This document shows positions 52,977 to 62,959 of a stretch of DNA of 64,000 nucleotides, one piece after another. The notes beneath the pieces were generated by a model. That model saw nothing but the letters and a program-made list of their open reading frames with translations. It was not told where the DNA came from and ran no database searches. The DNA is from Caballeronia sordidicola (GTDB taxonomy: Bacteria > Pseudomonadota > Gammaproteobacteria > Burkholderiales > Burkholderiaceae): contig NZ_MTHB01000165.1 of assembly GCF_002220365.1 (NCBI RefSeq), forward strand, positions 1 through 64,000. Reading direction: 5' to 3'. The first letter of the stretch is position 1. Each line of letters starts with the position of its first letter. Both the position numbers and the translations under genes were made by a program.

Positions 52977-53945
52977 ATGACTCAACGGCGTGTAGATATA
53001 GCCCGGTTCCTGAACGACCGGCTCGACTGGAACCTGCTGCGCACTTTCCTGGTCATCATGCAAGAGCGCAGCGTGAGCCGCGCCGCCGCGCGCCTGCATC
53101 TCACACAACCAGCGGTGAGCCAGGCGCTCAAGCGCCTGGAAGACACGCTCGGGCGCAACCTGATCCAGCGCCGTGGCCCGCACTTCGAGCCAACACACGC
53201 GGGAGAAGAGGTGTACCTGATCGCAAGCGATATCTACGGCCAGATGTCGCGGCTCGAAACCGAGCTCGATGACCGCAGCGAAGACATCACCGGTTCGATC
53301 CGGCTGCTGACGGTGAGCCGCATCGATTCAGGCGTGTATGACGAGTTTCTCGGCGAATTTCACCGGACTTATCCGCGCATCGACTTGCATATCGAGGTAA
53401 TGCGTTCCTCGGACATCATTTCGTCGCTGCTGCAAAAGACCGCGACGGCGGGGCTCAGCTTGTGCCGCACGCCCATCGATAAACTCGAGCAGCGTTGTTT
53501 TCTGCGCCAGCGATATGCCATTTTTTGTGGCCGGTACCATCGCCTGTTCGGACGGCATGGGTTGTCGATGGAAGATTTGCTCGCGGAAAACTTCGTGTCA
53601 TTCACGAGCGATCAAATTGGCGACAGCTTGTCGCCGCTGACCGTCTTTCGCGACCAGCGCGGATTCACGGGACGGATCGTGGCGGCGTCGCCCAGTCTGG
53701 ACGAAGTGCGGCGGCTGATCTTCGCGGGGTATGGCATCGGCTGCCTGCCCGAGCACATTGTCCGCGACGACCTTACGCAGCAGCGCCTGTGGCGTTTGCC
53801 GCCGGAAGAGGGTCTGGTCGATGTCGACGTCGATCTGCTGTGGCATCGCGGACGCAAGATGAACGCCGCGGAGCAGGCGTTCCTCGATGGCATGGAGCGC
53901 ACGATGCAGCGTTATTCACTGCCCGAACGGCTCGCGCCGCGCTAG
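52977..53945 (+). CDS. LysR-family transcriptional regulator
   Basis: A 322-aa regulator. N-terminal helix-turn-helix RTFLVIMQERSVSRAAARLHLTQPAVSQALKRLE, then a substrate-binding domain (GSIRLLTVSRIDSGVYDEFL ... FAGYGIGCLPEHIV). Divergent from the MHS transporter operon, which it probably controls. The inducer is unknown. Confidence 0.92.
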   Translation: MTQRRVDIARFLNDRLDWNLLRTFLVIMQERSVSRAAARLHLTQPAVSQALKRLEDTLGRNLIQRRGPHFEPTHAGEEVYLIASDIYGQMSRLETELDDRSEDITGSIRLLTVSRIDSGVYDEFLGEFHRTYPRIDLHIEVMRSSDIISSLLQKTATAGLSLCRTPIDKLEQRCFLRQRYAIFCGRYHRLFGRHGLSMEDLLAENFVSFTSDQIGDSLSPLTVFRDQRGFTGRIVAASPSLDEVRRLIFAGYGIGCLPEHIVRDDLTQQRLWRLPPEEGLVDVDVDLLWHRGRKMNAAEQAFLDGMERTMQRYSLPERLAPR

Positions 53946-54120
53946 CCGCGCTGAGCCGCAAGCGCGATGCGAGCGCCAAGGCTTCGCATCCGCTGCCGGC
54001 TGAAAGCCCGCAAACCTCAAACCGTAAGCAGAACCCCCATACAATAGCCGCACCGCTTGGGACACCCTCGCCCTGGAATCCGCAAAACCGCCCCACATCA
54101 CCCCATCACGACCCGACCAC

Positions 54121-55725
54121 ATGTATAGAGCACCTTTTCTAAACAGGAAAAATCCACTTGGCAAACGTTGGCGCACAGCCGCGACCCTGGTTATAGCCGC
54201 CGCCACTTTCACCTTCGCGATGAACTCGCCTGTCGAGGCCCGCGGCGGCGGTGGCGGCGGTTCCAGGGCGGAAGCACAGAAACCAACGCCGAATCGCGCA
54301 GCGACGAAGAAGTCGAAGGTCCAGCGGGTCGCTGTCCCGGCCGGTCCGCTTCCGGCCACTGTCATGGCGGCGCTTGCACGCGCCCACGTGCCGCTTTCGT
54401 CGATGAGCGTCGTGGTCGAGCGGATTGGCGGAGGCGGCGTGCCCCTCGTCGCGATCAACGCCAACGAGCCGATGATGCCCGCCTCCACCATGAAGCTGGT
54501 CACCACGTACTCGGGCTTGTCGTTATTGGGTCCGGATTACCGCTGGAAAACCACGGCCTACGCCGATGGTGAAGTCGATGCAAGCGGCGTCCTTCACGGC
54601 AACCTGTATATCCAGGGCACGGGCGATCCGAAACTCGTGCCGGAAGAACTCATCGACCTGGTGGACCAGATCCGCCACAACGGGATCACAGGCATTGACG
54701 GCGCGCTGGTCCTGGACAAACGTTACTTCGATACATCCACGCGCGATCTCCCCGCCTTCGACGCCGACGAAAACGCGCCCTACAACGTCGGCCCGGACCC
54801 GCTGCTGTATGCGTTCAAGTCGCTGTCGTTCACGTTGACGCCGAGCCCGGACGGCCAGGTTGCAATCGATGTGCTGCCGCAACTCGCGCAGTTGCAGATC
54901 GACAACGAACTCAAGGTCACGCGCGGCGCTTGCGCGGGCTCGCTGCCGGCGGCGTCGCCGAGCGTGGCGCAAACCACGGGCGGCTTCGTGCAGGCGTCGT
55001 TTATCGGCGACTATCCGCTGCGATGCGGCCCGCGCACCATCAACGTCGCCGCGCTCGATCACTCCACATTCTTTGCCGGCGGCTTCCTCGCGCTGTGGAA
55101 ACAGGCGGGCGGCACGTTCAACGGCACCACCCGCGAAGGCCCGACGCCAGTCAGCGCGCGGCTGGTCGGCACGCACCGCAGCCCGGTGCTGTCGGACATC
55201 GTTCGCGACATCAACAAGTTCAGCAACAACGTAATGGCGCGCAACCTGTTCCTGACCATCGGCGCCGCAATGGGCAAACCGCCGGCGACGACCCAGAAAT
55301 CATCGGCGGCGATCGAGGCGTTCCTGCATCGCAGCGCGCTACCCATGACCGGTCTCTATCTCGATAACGGCTCGGGCCTGTCGCGCGAAGAACACATCAC
55401 GGCGCAATCGCTCGCCGACCTGCTCACGGCCGCGAATTCGAGCCCGGTGGCGCAGGTCTTCGTGGAGTCGTTGCCCATCGCGGGCGTGGACGGCACCATG
55501 CGCAACCGGCTCACCAACGCAGGCGCGGTCGGCAACGCCCACATCAAGACGGGCACGCTGCGCGACGTGCGGGCCATCGCCGGCTACGTGGGTGCGGAGA
55601 ACGGCGAGAGCTACGTGGTGGTGAGTTTTATCAACGACCCGCGTGCCGAAGCGGCCCGGGCGGCGCACGACGCGCTGCTCGAGTGGGTGTATGAAGGCGC
55701 TCGCCGCACGGGATCGGCTGAATGA
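54121..55725 (+). CDS. dacB: D-alanyl-D-alanine carboxypeptidase/endopeptidase (PBP4)
   Basis: A 534-aa penicillin-binding protein of the S13 family that trims and opens peptidoglycan cross-links in the periplasm. Signal segment RTAATLVIAAATFTFAMNSPVEA, then a Gly-rich linker. Catalytic motifs STMK (about residue 122), SNN (KFSNNVMARN) and KTG (HIKTGTLRDVRA) are all present. No clear ribosome site before the ATG. Stands alone, in the same direction as the LysR gene. Confidence 0.93.
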   Translation: MYRAPFLNRKNPLGKRWRTAATLVIAAATFTFAMNSPVEARGGGGGGSRAEAQKPTPNRAATKKSKVQRVAVPAGPLPATVMAALARAHVPLSSMSVVVERIGGGGVPLVAINANEPMMPASTMKLVTTYSGLSLLGPDYRWKTTAYADGEVDASGVLHGNLYIQGTGDPKLVPEELIDLVDQIRHNGITGIDGALVLDKRYFDTSTRDLPAFDADENAPYNVGPDPLLYAFKSLSFTLTPSPDGQVAIDVLPQLAQLQIDNELKVTRGACAGSLPAASPSVAQTTGGFVQASFIGDYPLRCGPRTINVAALDHSTFFAGGFLALWKQAGGTFNGTTREGPTPVSARLVGTHRSPVLSDIVRDINKFSNNVMARNLFLTIGAAMGKPPATTQKSSAAIEAFLHRSALPMTGLYLDNGSGLSREEHITAQSLADLLTAANSSPVAQVFVESLPIAGVDGTMRNRLTNAGAVGNAHIKTGTLRDVRAIAGYVGAENGESYVVVSFINDPRAEAARAAHDALLEWVYEGARRTGSAE

Positions 55726-55962
55726 GACGCTTGCTGACTGACTTGGAACCCGAGGACGCGCGCTCTGCAAGCACAGGCAAACCCTCGTAGGAAACATCTC
55801 AAATCTTCTTAAAGATTCGGTAAGCTATCGCCACGCCAGGCCGACGACACGCAGTGTCCGCAGTGCGTGTCGTTTGAAGCCAACGCCCAAGCGGAAAGCC
55901 AGCCGACAGCAACCTCGAAGCGGCGTGCAGACCACATGACCAGATAAACGAGGAACGAGGAG

Positions 55963-57159
55963 ATGAAGTCGATGAAACCCGCCCTGACGAAACCTGCCGC
56001 GCGTCAAACGCGCTGGCTGCTCGCTGCCCAGACGGCCACTGCGTGCGCCGCGTTCGCCTTGCTGGCCGCGTGCGGCGGCGGCAGCGATAACAACAACAAC
56101 ACGCCTGCGGGCGGTGTGAAACTGCAAGTGGTGTCGTTTGGCGACAGTCTCTCGGACGTCGGCACGTATGCGCCGGTCGCAGCGGCGAACTTCGGCGGCG
56201 GCCGCTTCACGACAAATCCGGGCCAGATCTGGACCCAGAACGTGGCGCAATATTACGGCGACACGCTGACGGCAGCGAACACGGGCGGCTTCGGCATTCC
56301 GCTTTCGCCGGCCAGCGGTTTGGGTTATGCGCAAGGCGGCTCACGCGTGACGCTGCAGCCGGGGGTGGGCCACGCCACGCCGGGCACGGCGAACGCGGAC
56401 TTCTCGGAGGCCACGACCATCCCGATTAACGACCAGGTCACCCAGTACATCGGCTCGCATGGTTCGTTCAACGCCAACCAGCTCGTGCTGGTGAACGGCG
56501 GCGCCAACGACATCTTCTACAACCTGGCCGTGGCGCAAGCGACAGCCGCCGGCATCCAGGCGCAGCTCGCCGCTGGCGCTATCACGCCGGCGCAGGCGCA
56601 GGCAGCCGGCACCGCCGCAACGACCGCCGCGACGACCGCTATCAGCCAGGCGGCCATCGACCTGGCGACGTTAGTTGGCAGGGTGCTGCAATCCGGTGCG
56701 ACGCACGTGGTGGTATCGGCGGTTCCTGACATCGGCGGAGCGCCTGAGGGATTGGCCAGCGCCGATAAAGGCGTGACCTTCTCGCAAGTGACGCAGCTGT
56801 TCAACGGCACCCTGAAGGGCGCGCTGCAGCAGTCGGGGTTGTTGTCGAAGGTGATCTATGTCGATGCCTACACGTGGGTCGACGGCATCCAGGCGAACTT
56901 CCAGGCGAACGGCTTCACGGTATCGAATACGGGCACGGCCTGTAATCTCGCCGCAATGACCGCCGCCGCGACCAAGCTGGGCGAGCCAGACCCGTCGGCA
57001 TTCGCTACGTCGCTGTTCTGCTCACCGCAAACCTACACGGTGGCCGGCGCGGACCAGTCGTACATGTATGCGGATACCGTCCACCCGACGACGCATCTGC
57101 ACGCGCTGTTCTCCTCGTACGTGGAGCAACAGATTGCTGCAAGCGGACTGGGGAAATAA
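55963..57159 (+). CDS. SGNH/GDSL-family lipase/esterase, probable lipoprotein
   Basis: A 398-aa exported hydrolase. Lipobox AFALLAACGGG with lipidated Cys near residue 43. Block I VSFGDSLSDVGTY has the nucleophile Ser; block III VLVNGGANDIFYNL the oxyanion Asn; the C-terminal ADTVHPTTHLHALFSSYV the catalytic Asp and His. The middle has an Ala/Thr-rich insert. GAGGAACGAGGAG is directly before the ATG. Probably acts on lipids or esters outside the cytoplasm. Confidence 0.9.
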   Translation: MKSMKPALTKPAARQTRWLLAAQTATACAAFALLAACGGGSDNNNNTPAGGVKLQVVSFGDSLSDVGTYAPVAAANFGGGRFTTNPGQIWTQNVAQYYGDTLTAANTGGFGIPLSPASGLGYAQGGSRVTLQPGVGHATPGTANADFSEATTIPINDQVTQYIGSHGSFNANQLVLVNGGANDIFYNLAVAQATAAGIQAQLAAGAITPAQAQAAGTAATTAATTAISQAAIDLATLVGRVLQSGATHVVVSAVPDIGGAPEGLASADKGVTFSQVTQLFNGTLKGALQQSGLLSKVIYVDAYTWVDGIQANFQANGFTVSNTGTACNLAAMTAAATKLGEPDPSAFATSLFCSPQTYTVAGADQSYMYADTVHPTTHLHALFSSYVEQQIAASGLGK

Positions 57160-57185
57160 ACGCGGCTGAATGAGCCGATGAGGTT

Positions 57186-57215
57186 AAACGCCCGGTCGAA
57201 GAAGACCGGGCGTTT
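57186..57215 (+). terminator. rho-independent terminator after the GDSL gene
   Basis: Perfect 12-base arms AAACGCCCGGTC and GACCGGGCGTTT with a six-base loop, about 27 bases after the stop codon. Confidence 0.85.
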
Positions 57216-57318
57216 CTCATTGGGTGGTGGTCATGCGCACGCTGAAAAATCCCCGTCGCCGCCAGACTGGTCGGACAGTTTAGGTCCGGATGTCCGCCGA
57301 AGACGTGCACGGCGCGTG

Positions 57319-58814
57319 TTAAAAAAGTGCTGCGTACCATTGCAGGTCTCGGCACTCGTAACCCCTATCTGAAAAGGCGTCTTTTTCGACGGCCGTGAAT
57401 ACGGGCGAAAACAGCGCTTTCTCAACGGTCCATCCGGCTACTCTTCTGCCTTCTTTTGTTGAGAGGAATCTCTCGATATGCGTCTCGAACTTTGCGAGAG
57501 ACGCTCCGTCGTGCGCGGTCGCATTGCGCTTGCACGAACCGAATCGCACGCGTTGATCGTCGGCATCCAGCGCTACGATATCGATCTCAATGTCGTTATC
57601 CACATTGCGCGCCCGGTTCCAATAACCGAGTTCGATGGAGCTCAGGGAAAAGTCGCCCAGGCCCTTACGCGAGCATTCAATATGCAGGTGCCGGATCAGC
57701 TTTTCGAACGCAAAACCTTCGTGCCCATAGCAACGCGGCATCGCGCGTTCGATTGCCTTGGCGAGCGGGCGCATGCGTGAGGTGTCGCGCGCCGGCTTGA
57801 CCACCGCCAACCACGCCTGCAGAAAATTATCGGTAACGTAGTACCAGGCATTGCGACTGTTGCTGTCGGAGAACACGGGTTGACGCTTGTCGACCATCTG
57901 GTAGTTTTCAACAAGACGCCTGATGTGCGTGCCCAAGGGCGTCATGTCGTCTTCCCGGTTGACGGCAGCAATCACGTCACCGTTGCCGCAGCCCGGGTTC
58001 TGCGCGAGGTAGTTCAGGATGGACAGCATCTTCCCCTTCACCTCCCGCAGAAATGATGTGTCCGCTTCCTCCGCCAAAGGACTTCCCTCCTTGAGGAACA
58101 TCCGTTCCAGCAGCGCTTGGGCAAAATTGTCCCGGGATACGGAAAACAACCCCTGATCGAAAGCATCTCGATAAAACTTCGGTACGCCCTCGAAAAAGCT
58201 CCATAGCGTGAGCCATTGGTAAGGATCCTCGATCCCATGCGCGCGATACACGGAGGTCAAATCTTCGAAATCCCAATGCTGCAATTCGATGGTTGCGGTC
58301 AGCCGGCCGAAGAGCGGCGCACCTTTGTCGTCGAGTAGTGCGCTCATTTCCGATTGAAGCGAGCCGAGTACAAATAAACCGCCTTTATGCGTCTCGCGAA
58401 GTCGATCCACTTGCTCCTGCAGAAACGAGTTGAAAGGCCGAAGCTTCGGTGCCGTGAAGTACTGAAATTCGTCGAGTACGACGACAAGCCCGTCCCGGCA
58501 CAAATCACCAATAGCCGAAGCCATAGAATTGAAATCCACTACCGAATCGGCCAGAGAGTTCGCAAAAGGGGATTCGCAATCGCTGAGGGTACGGCGAAAA
58601 CTCGCGGCAACATCGCGCTCATCCGAGTCGGGAATTTGCATGTAGACCATGCGGGTCAGCAATGTTCCATCGGATTTGGAAAGCTCGCGCAGCAGCGTTG
58701 TCTTGCCTATACGCCGACGACCCTGAATGCGGCAAAAGAACCAAGCCGGTCCGTGAACCAGTTGTCGAGCGTTTCCAACGTGCCCGTGCGACCATAAAAC
58801 GACCATTGCGCCAT
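57319..58814 (-). pseudogene. archaeal-type AAA ATPase with C-terminal nuclease-like domain, frameshifted near start
   Basis: Most of the protein is open: Walker A GRRRIGKTTLL, Walker B GLVVVLDEFQYF, the helical middle part, and a C-terminal DUF234/PD-(D/E)XK-like region (DIEIDIVALDADDQRVRFGSCKRN). The true start, MAQWSFYGRTGTLETLDNWF, matches the family but is in another frame; the total is one base short of whole codons, so a single deletion lies near 58745-58765. The ATG at 58806 in the main frame gives an unrelated N-terminus. May be a real mutation or a sequencing error. Function of the family is unclear; possibly mobile or defence-linked. Confidence 0.75.
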
Positions 58815-58824
58815 GCTGATACCC

Positions 58825-58848
58825 TTAAGATACTTTTTTGTATCTTAA
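58825..58848. repeat. palindrome upstream of the ATPase gene
   Basis: Arms TTAAGATAC and GTATCTTAA, perfect, with a loop of six T. Ten bases from the ATPase start, so it overlaps its promoter or leader. Shares its core with the palindrome at 58951-58988. Confidence 0.85.
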
Positions 58849-58950
58849 TTTTTTTACCATTCTAAGCGCATGATTTTTATGCTAATTTTTGGCTTATTTA
58901 AGAACGCCATAGGCGTTCAGTCGGCGGAGATTGGGCCAGACGCGCTGCTC

Positions 58951-58988
58951 GATCAAGTTAAGGTACAAAAAAGTATCTTAACTTGATC
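58951..58988. repeat. second, longer palindrome with the same core
   Basis: 16-base arms GATCAAGTTAAGGTAC and GTATCTTAACTTGATC with one mismatch and a loop of six A. Inside it is the same TTAAG-x-TAC / GTATCTTAA core as at 58825-58848. Lies between the ATPase and tsaC genes. Confidence 0.85.
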
Positions 58989-59016
58989 AGACGCATACAA
59001 AGCCGGCCGCGTCCCT

Positions 59017-60039
59017 TTATTCCTGCTCTTCAAACGCCGCCGCCGCACGCCCTAACCGGTCGTTCACCGCGCTCCATTCCGCCGATACCGGCAGCGTCTC
59101 GATCAATATCCTCTCGACATCGGCGCAATCGAGCGCGCGCAGCAGACGGTACAGCTCGCGTGCGTAGCTCTGCGGATCATCGGGCGCAGCAATGAAATGC
59201 ACGTTCGGTGCGTCCGCCCATTTACCCGCGCTCGATGTCCGCGCGACCAGCGCCAGCTTCTTGCCGGCATCCAGCGGATGGGCTGCGAGCAACGGTTCCA
59301 GTGCCGCAAACGGCAACAAGCTGAGCGGCGTGCGCGGCGCGTAGTGCGCCTTCAGCGTGCCGGAGGCGCGCGGCGCGCTGGCGTCGGTGCCATCGGGCAG
59401 ACGCGGCATGACGCCCAGCACATCGGCGATCTCCAACGGACTGACATGTCCCGGCCGCAGCAACGCAGGAAAGCCCCGCGATAAATCCAGAATGGTCGAT
59501 TCGATGCCCACCTTCGCCGCCCCGCCATCCAGCACATGCACGCTTGCGCCGAATTCATCGCGGACATGTTGCGCCGTGGTCGGGCTGACATGCCCAAACC
59601 GGTTCGCCGATGGCCCCGCCACGCCGCCATGACCATCGCGCAAAGTACTGAAGGCGGTGAGCAGCGCCTGCGCGACCGGATGTGACGGACAACGGATAGC
59701 GACGGAATCCTGCCCGCCACTGACCGCCGCCGGCACGTGCGCCGCGCGCTTCAGGATCAGCGTGAGCGGACCGGGCCAGAAGGCATCGATCAGTTTCTGC
59801 GCATCGGCTGAAAGCGATTCGACCCAATACGCCGGGTCGCTGCCGGGCGCGAGATGCACGATCACCGGATGATTCGACGGCCGCCCCTTTGCCGCATAGA
59901 TCCGCGCGATAGCCTCGGGATTGCCGGCATCGCCGCCCAGTCCGTAGACGGTTTCAGTCGGAAACGCGACGAGTTGCCCGGCGTCGAGCAACGCGGCGGC
60001 CTCCGTGATCTGCGCGACGGTGGGAGCTTCGAAAGTCAT
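59017..60039 (-). CDS. tsaC: L-threonylcarbamoyladenylate synthase (Sua5/TsaC type)
   Basis: Makes threonylcarbamoyl-AMP from threonine, bicarbonate and ATP for the t6A37 tRNA modification. A 340-aa Sua5-type protein: YrdC domain (LVAFPTETVYGLGGDA, AAKGRPSNHPVIVHL, SVAIRCPSHPVAQALL, GPSANRFGHVSPTTAQHV) and C-terminal Sua5 domain (YAPRTPL, ARELYRLLRALD). The ATG just after the purK stop is used; a longer frame overlaps purK. Probably cotranscribed with the purine genes. Confidence 0.93.
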   Translation of the reverse strand: MTFEAPTVAQITEAAALLDAGQLVAFPTETVYGLGGDAGNPEAIARIYAAKGRPSNHPVIVHLAPGSDPAYWVESLSADAQKLIDAFWPGPLTLILKRAAHVPAAVSGGQDSVAIRCPSHPVAQALLTAFSTLRDGHGGVAGPSANRFGHVSPTTAQHVRDEFGASVHVLDGGAAKVGIESTILDLSRGFPALLRPGHVSPLEIADVLGVMPRLPDGTDASAPRASGTLKAHYAPRTPLSLLPFAALEPLLAAHPLDAGKKLALVARTSSAGKWADAPNVHFIAAPDDPQSYARELYRLLRALDCADVERILIETLPVSAEWSAVNDRLGRAAAAFEEQE

Positions 60040-60044
60040 CAAGG

Positions 60045-61232
60045 TTAATCCAGCGCAATGTGCAGCATGCGGGCGCAATCGCGCGCCGCCGTGCGCACTT
60101 CTTCGAGCGTGGCGCCGGTGAAATTCACGTGGCCCATCTTGCGGCCGTGCCGCGCCTCTTCCTTGCCGTACAGGTGCAACCGCGCGGTGGGCAACGCGAT
60201 CACGTCATGCCACGGCGGCGTGCGCGACTTCGTGCCTTCAAACCAGATGTCGCCGAGAATATTCAGCATCGCGGCCGGCGAATGCTGGCGTGTGTCGCCG
60301 AGCGGCATGCCGGTCATCGCGCGGACTTGCTGCTCGAACTGGCTGGTGGCGCAGGCATCGACGGTGTAGTGACCGGAGTTATGCGGACGCGGTGCCATTT
60401 CGTTGGCGATCAGCGTGCCGTCGTCCAGGATGAAAAACTCCACGCACAGCACGCCGACGTAATCCAGCTTCGCGGCAATCGTGAGCGCGGCATCTTGCGC
60501 CTGGGCGACGAGCGCAGGCGACGCGTCCGGCGCGGGCACGACAGTCTTCGCCAGAATGCCGCTGACGTGCTGGTTCTGCGCGAGCGGGAAAACGGCCGAC
60601 TTCCCGTCGCCGGCACGCGCGATCAGCACGGACACCTCGAACTTGAGCGGCATGCGCTTTTCGAGCACACAAGGCACGCCCGCGAGCGACCCATAAGCGG
60701 TGCGCACTTCATCGACGTTGCGCACGCTCGTCTGACCTTTGCCGTCGTAGCCGAGACGCGCCGTCTTCAGAATGCCCGGCAGCACGGCGGCGATCTGTTC
60801 GTCGCTTAAGGCGGCCAGCGCTTGCGGCGACTCGATCACCACATGCGGCGCCACCGGCACGCCTGCGCTCGCGATAAACCGTTTCTCCGCCACGCGATCC
60901 TGCGCAATCGCCACGCATCGGCCGGCAGGGCTGACGAACGTCGTTTTCGCGATGAAATCGAGACTGGCGGACGGCACGTTCTCGAATTCCGTCGATACCG
61001 CCGCGCACAAGCGCGCGAGTTCGGTGAGCGCCGATTCGTCGTTGTACGCGGCGCGGATGTGTTTATCCGCGACAGAACCGGCCGGACTCGTCTCGTTGGG
61101 ATCGAGGACCGCCACGCGATAGCCCATGGACTGTGCTGCGAAACAGAACATGCGGCCGAGCTGGCCGCCGCCGACCATGCCGAGCCATGCGCCCGGCTGG
61201 ATGGGAGAACTGGGTTGGGTGTGTGCGTTCAT
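60045..61232 (-). CDS. purK: 5-(carboxyamino)imidazole ribonucleotide synthase
   Basis: ATP-dependent step of purine synthesis: AIR + HCO3- to N5-CAIR. A 395-aa ATP-grasp enzyme. N-terminal GMVGGGQLGRMFCFAAQSMG; ATP-binding TARLGYDGKGQ; EFFILDDGTLIANEMAPRPHNSGHYTVDAC is the strongly conserved family text. It works with PurE, whose gene is just upstream. Confidence 0.97.
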   Translation of the reverse strand: MNAHTQPSSPIQPGAWLGMVGGGQLGRMFCFAAQSMGYRVAVLDPNETSPAGSVADKHIRAAYNDESALTELARLCAAVSTEFENVPSASLDFIAKTTFVSPAGRCVAIAQDRVAEKRFIASAGVPVAPHVVIESPQALAALSDEQIAAVLPGILKTARLGYDGKGQTSVRNVDEVRTAYGSLAGVPCVLEKRMPLKFEVSVLIARAGDGKSAVFPLAQNQHVSGILAKTVVPAPDASPALVAQAQDAALTIAAKLDYVGVLCVEFFILDDGTLIANEMAPRPHNSGHYTVDACATSQFEQQVRAMTGMPLGDTRQHSPAAMLNILGDIWFEGTKSRTPPWHDVIALPTARLHLYGKEEARHGRKMGHVNFTGATLEEVRTAARDCARMLHIALD

Positions 61233-61299
61233 CTTGTGGGGTCGGTCAGTCGGTCTCGGCCGGAAATGGTGCCGGAGGTGTTACGTGAAACTGCTGCGT

Positions 61300-61827
61300 C
61301 TATAGCGGCGGGAGGACCATGGCGTGCGCCGCGTCGTTCTGGCGCGAGCGAAATGCCGCGAGTTTCTCAGCGTAGGCAGTTTGGGTGACAGCGAGTATGG
61401 AGACTGCGAACAACGCTGCGTTCGCCGCGCCCGCCTCGCCGATAGCAAACGTCGCCACGGGCACGCCCTTGGGCATCTGCACGATCGAATGCAATGAGTC
61501 CACGCCCTTCAAATATTTACTCGATACCGGCACGCCCAGCACCGGCACCGTGGTCTTGGCGGCGAGCATGCCCGGCAGATGCGCCGCGCCGCCCGCCCCC
61601 GCGATGATCACCGCGAGGCCACGCTGACGCGCGCTTTCGGCGTAGGCGAACATTTCGTCGGGCATGCGGTGCGCCGATACCACCTTCGCTTCGTAAGGCA
61701 CGCCGAACTCCTGAAGAATCGCGACCGCGTTTTTCATCACGTCCCAGTCGGAACTGGAACCCATTAACACGCCGATCAACGGTGCGTCGTGCGTGTGGGC
61801 CGCGGTGGCGGTCTGGACTTCGCTCAT
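61300..61827 (-). CDS. purE: 5-(carboxyamino)imidazole ribonucleotide mutase
   Basis: Converts N5-CAIR to CAIR in purine synthesis. A 175-aa class I PurE. GVLMGSSSDWDVMKNAV, VVSAHRMPDEMFAYAESA, GAGGAAHLPGMLAAKTTVPVLGVP and SIVQMPKGVPVATFAIG are all in place. A short N-terminal extension (SEVQTATAAHTHDAP) precedes the core. The long in-frame stretch upstream of the chosen ATG has no homology. Confidence 0.97.
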   Translation of the reverse strand: MSEVQTATAAHTHDAPLIGVLMGSSSDWDVMKNAVAILQEFGVPYEAKVVSAHRMPDEMFAYAESARQRGLAVIIAGAGGAAHLPGMLAAKTTVPVLGVPVSSKYLKGVDSLHSIVQMPKGVPVATFAIGEAGAANAALFAVSILAVTQTAYAEKLAAFRSRQNDAAHAMVLPPL

Positions 61828-62056
61828 CGTGCTGCATTCCTTTGGGGTGGACAGGCCTTTGGCGGCCTTTTTCGGGTGGTGCGGATTGGAAGCGTTCCGG
61901 CCGTTATGCGATGGCCTTTCGGACTCGGCGCTGCCTGGCCGGACGCTTGGCTGCGTTGATTGCCGGCAGCTTTTTGCGTTTGCCACTACCGCGGTCAAGC
62001 CACTGGAGACGCCCGCCGTAGCGAGCGCCATCCTTGGCCGGCCCAGCCGCGAAACC

Positions 62057-62959
62057 TTACGCCAGCGACTGCCCGGTCAACCGTTGCAGCGCTTCTTCGT
62101 ACTTCTCGGCTGTTTTCGCAATCACGTCGTCGGGCAACTTCGGCGCCGGGGGCGTTTTTCCCCATGATTGCGTTTCGAGCCAGTCGCGCACGAATTGCTT
62201 GTCGAACGACGGCGGGTTCGTGCCGACCTGATACCCGTCCGCCGGCCAGAAGCGTGACGAATCCGCTGTCAGCACTTCGTCCATCAGGAACAGTTCGCCG
62301 CGCGTGTCCAGTCCGAATTCGAACTTCGTGTCCGCGATGATGATGCCGCGCGTCGCCGCATACTCGGCCGCTTCCTTATACAGCTTGATCGAAATCGCGC
62401 GGATGGTCGCCGACAGTTCGGTGCCGATCCGGCGTTCCATCTCATCGTAGGTGATGTTTTCGTCGTGATGGCCCATTTCGGCCTTCGCTGCCGGCGTGAA
62501 AATCGGTTCGGGCAGCTTTTCGGCGTTCTTCAGGCCCGGCGGCAATTGCACGCCGCAGACCGAAGCCGTTGCCTGATAGTCCTTCCAGCCGCTGCCGGCC
62601 AGATAACCGCGCACGACCGCTTCCACCAGGATCGGCTCCAGGCGCTTTACCACGACGGCGCGGCCCTTGACCTGATCGGCTTCGTCAGCGGCGACCACGG
62701 TTGCGGGATCGATGCCGGTATTGTGGTTCGGCACGATGTGCGAGAGCTTCGCAAACCAGAAATCGGCCATCTGGTTCAGGACGCGGCCCTTGTTCGGAAT
62801 GGGCTCGCCCATGATCACGTCGAACGCTGACAGACGGTCGGTCGTGACGATCAGGAGCTTGTCGGTGCCGACTGCGTAGTTGTCGCGGACCTTGCCGCGC
62901 CCAAGCAGGGGCAACGATTTCAGCGTGGATTCGTACAGCGGGGAATGTGAGGTGGACAT
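62057..62959 (-). CDS. purC: phosphoribosylaminoimidazole-succinocarboxamide synthase
   Basis: SAICAR synthetase of purine biosynthesis. 300 aa, the longer form of the family. GKVRDNYAVGTDKLLIVTTDRLSAFDV, PNKGRVLNQMADFWF, VEAVVRGYLAGSGWKDY, IADTKFEFGLD and TADSSRFWPADGY are conserved. The second of two ATGs is used because GGTAG is properly spaced from it; the first ATG would have no spacing. Confidence 0.96.
   Translation of the reverse strand: MSTSHSPLYESTLKSLPLLGRGKVRDNYAVGTDKLLIVTTDRLSAFDVIMGEPIPNKGRVLNQMADFWFAKLSHIVPNHNTGIDPATVVAADEADQVKGRAVVVKRLEPILVEAVVRGYLAGSGWKDYQATASVCGVQLPPGLKNAEKLPEPIFTPAAKAEMGHHDENITYDEMERRIGTELSATIRAISIKLYKEAAEYAATRGIIIADTKFEFGLDTRGELFLMDEVLTADSSRFWPADGYQVGTNPPSFDKQFVRDWLETQSWGKTPPAPKLPDDVIAKTAEKYEEALQRLTGQSLA

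Noticed and set aside
58795..58806. ATG at 58806 as the start of the ATPase gene
   Set aside because: It gives an N-terminus unlike the family, while the other frame starting at 58814 gives the family start; a frameshift explains both.
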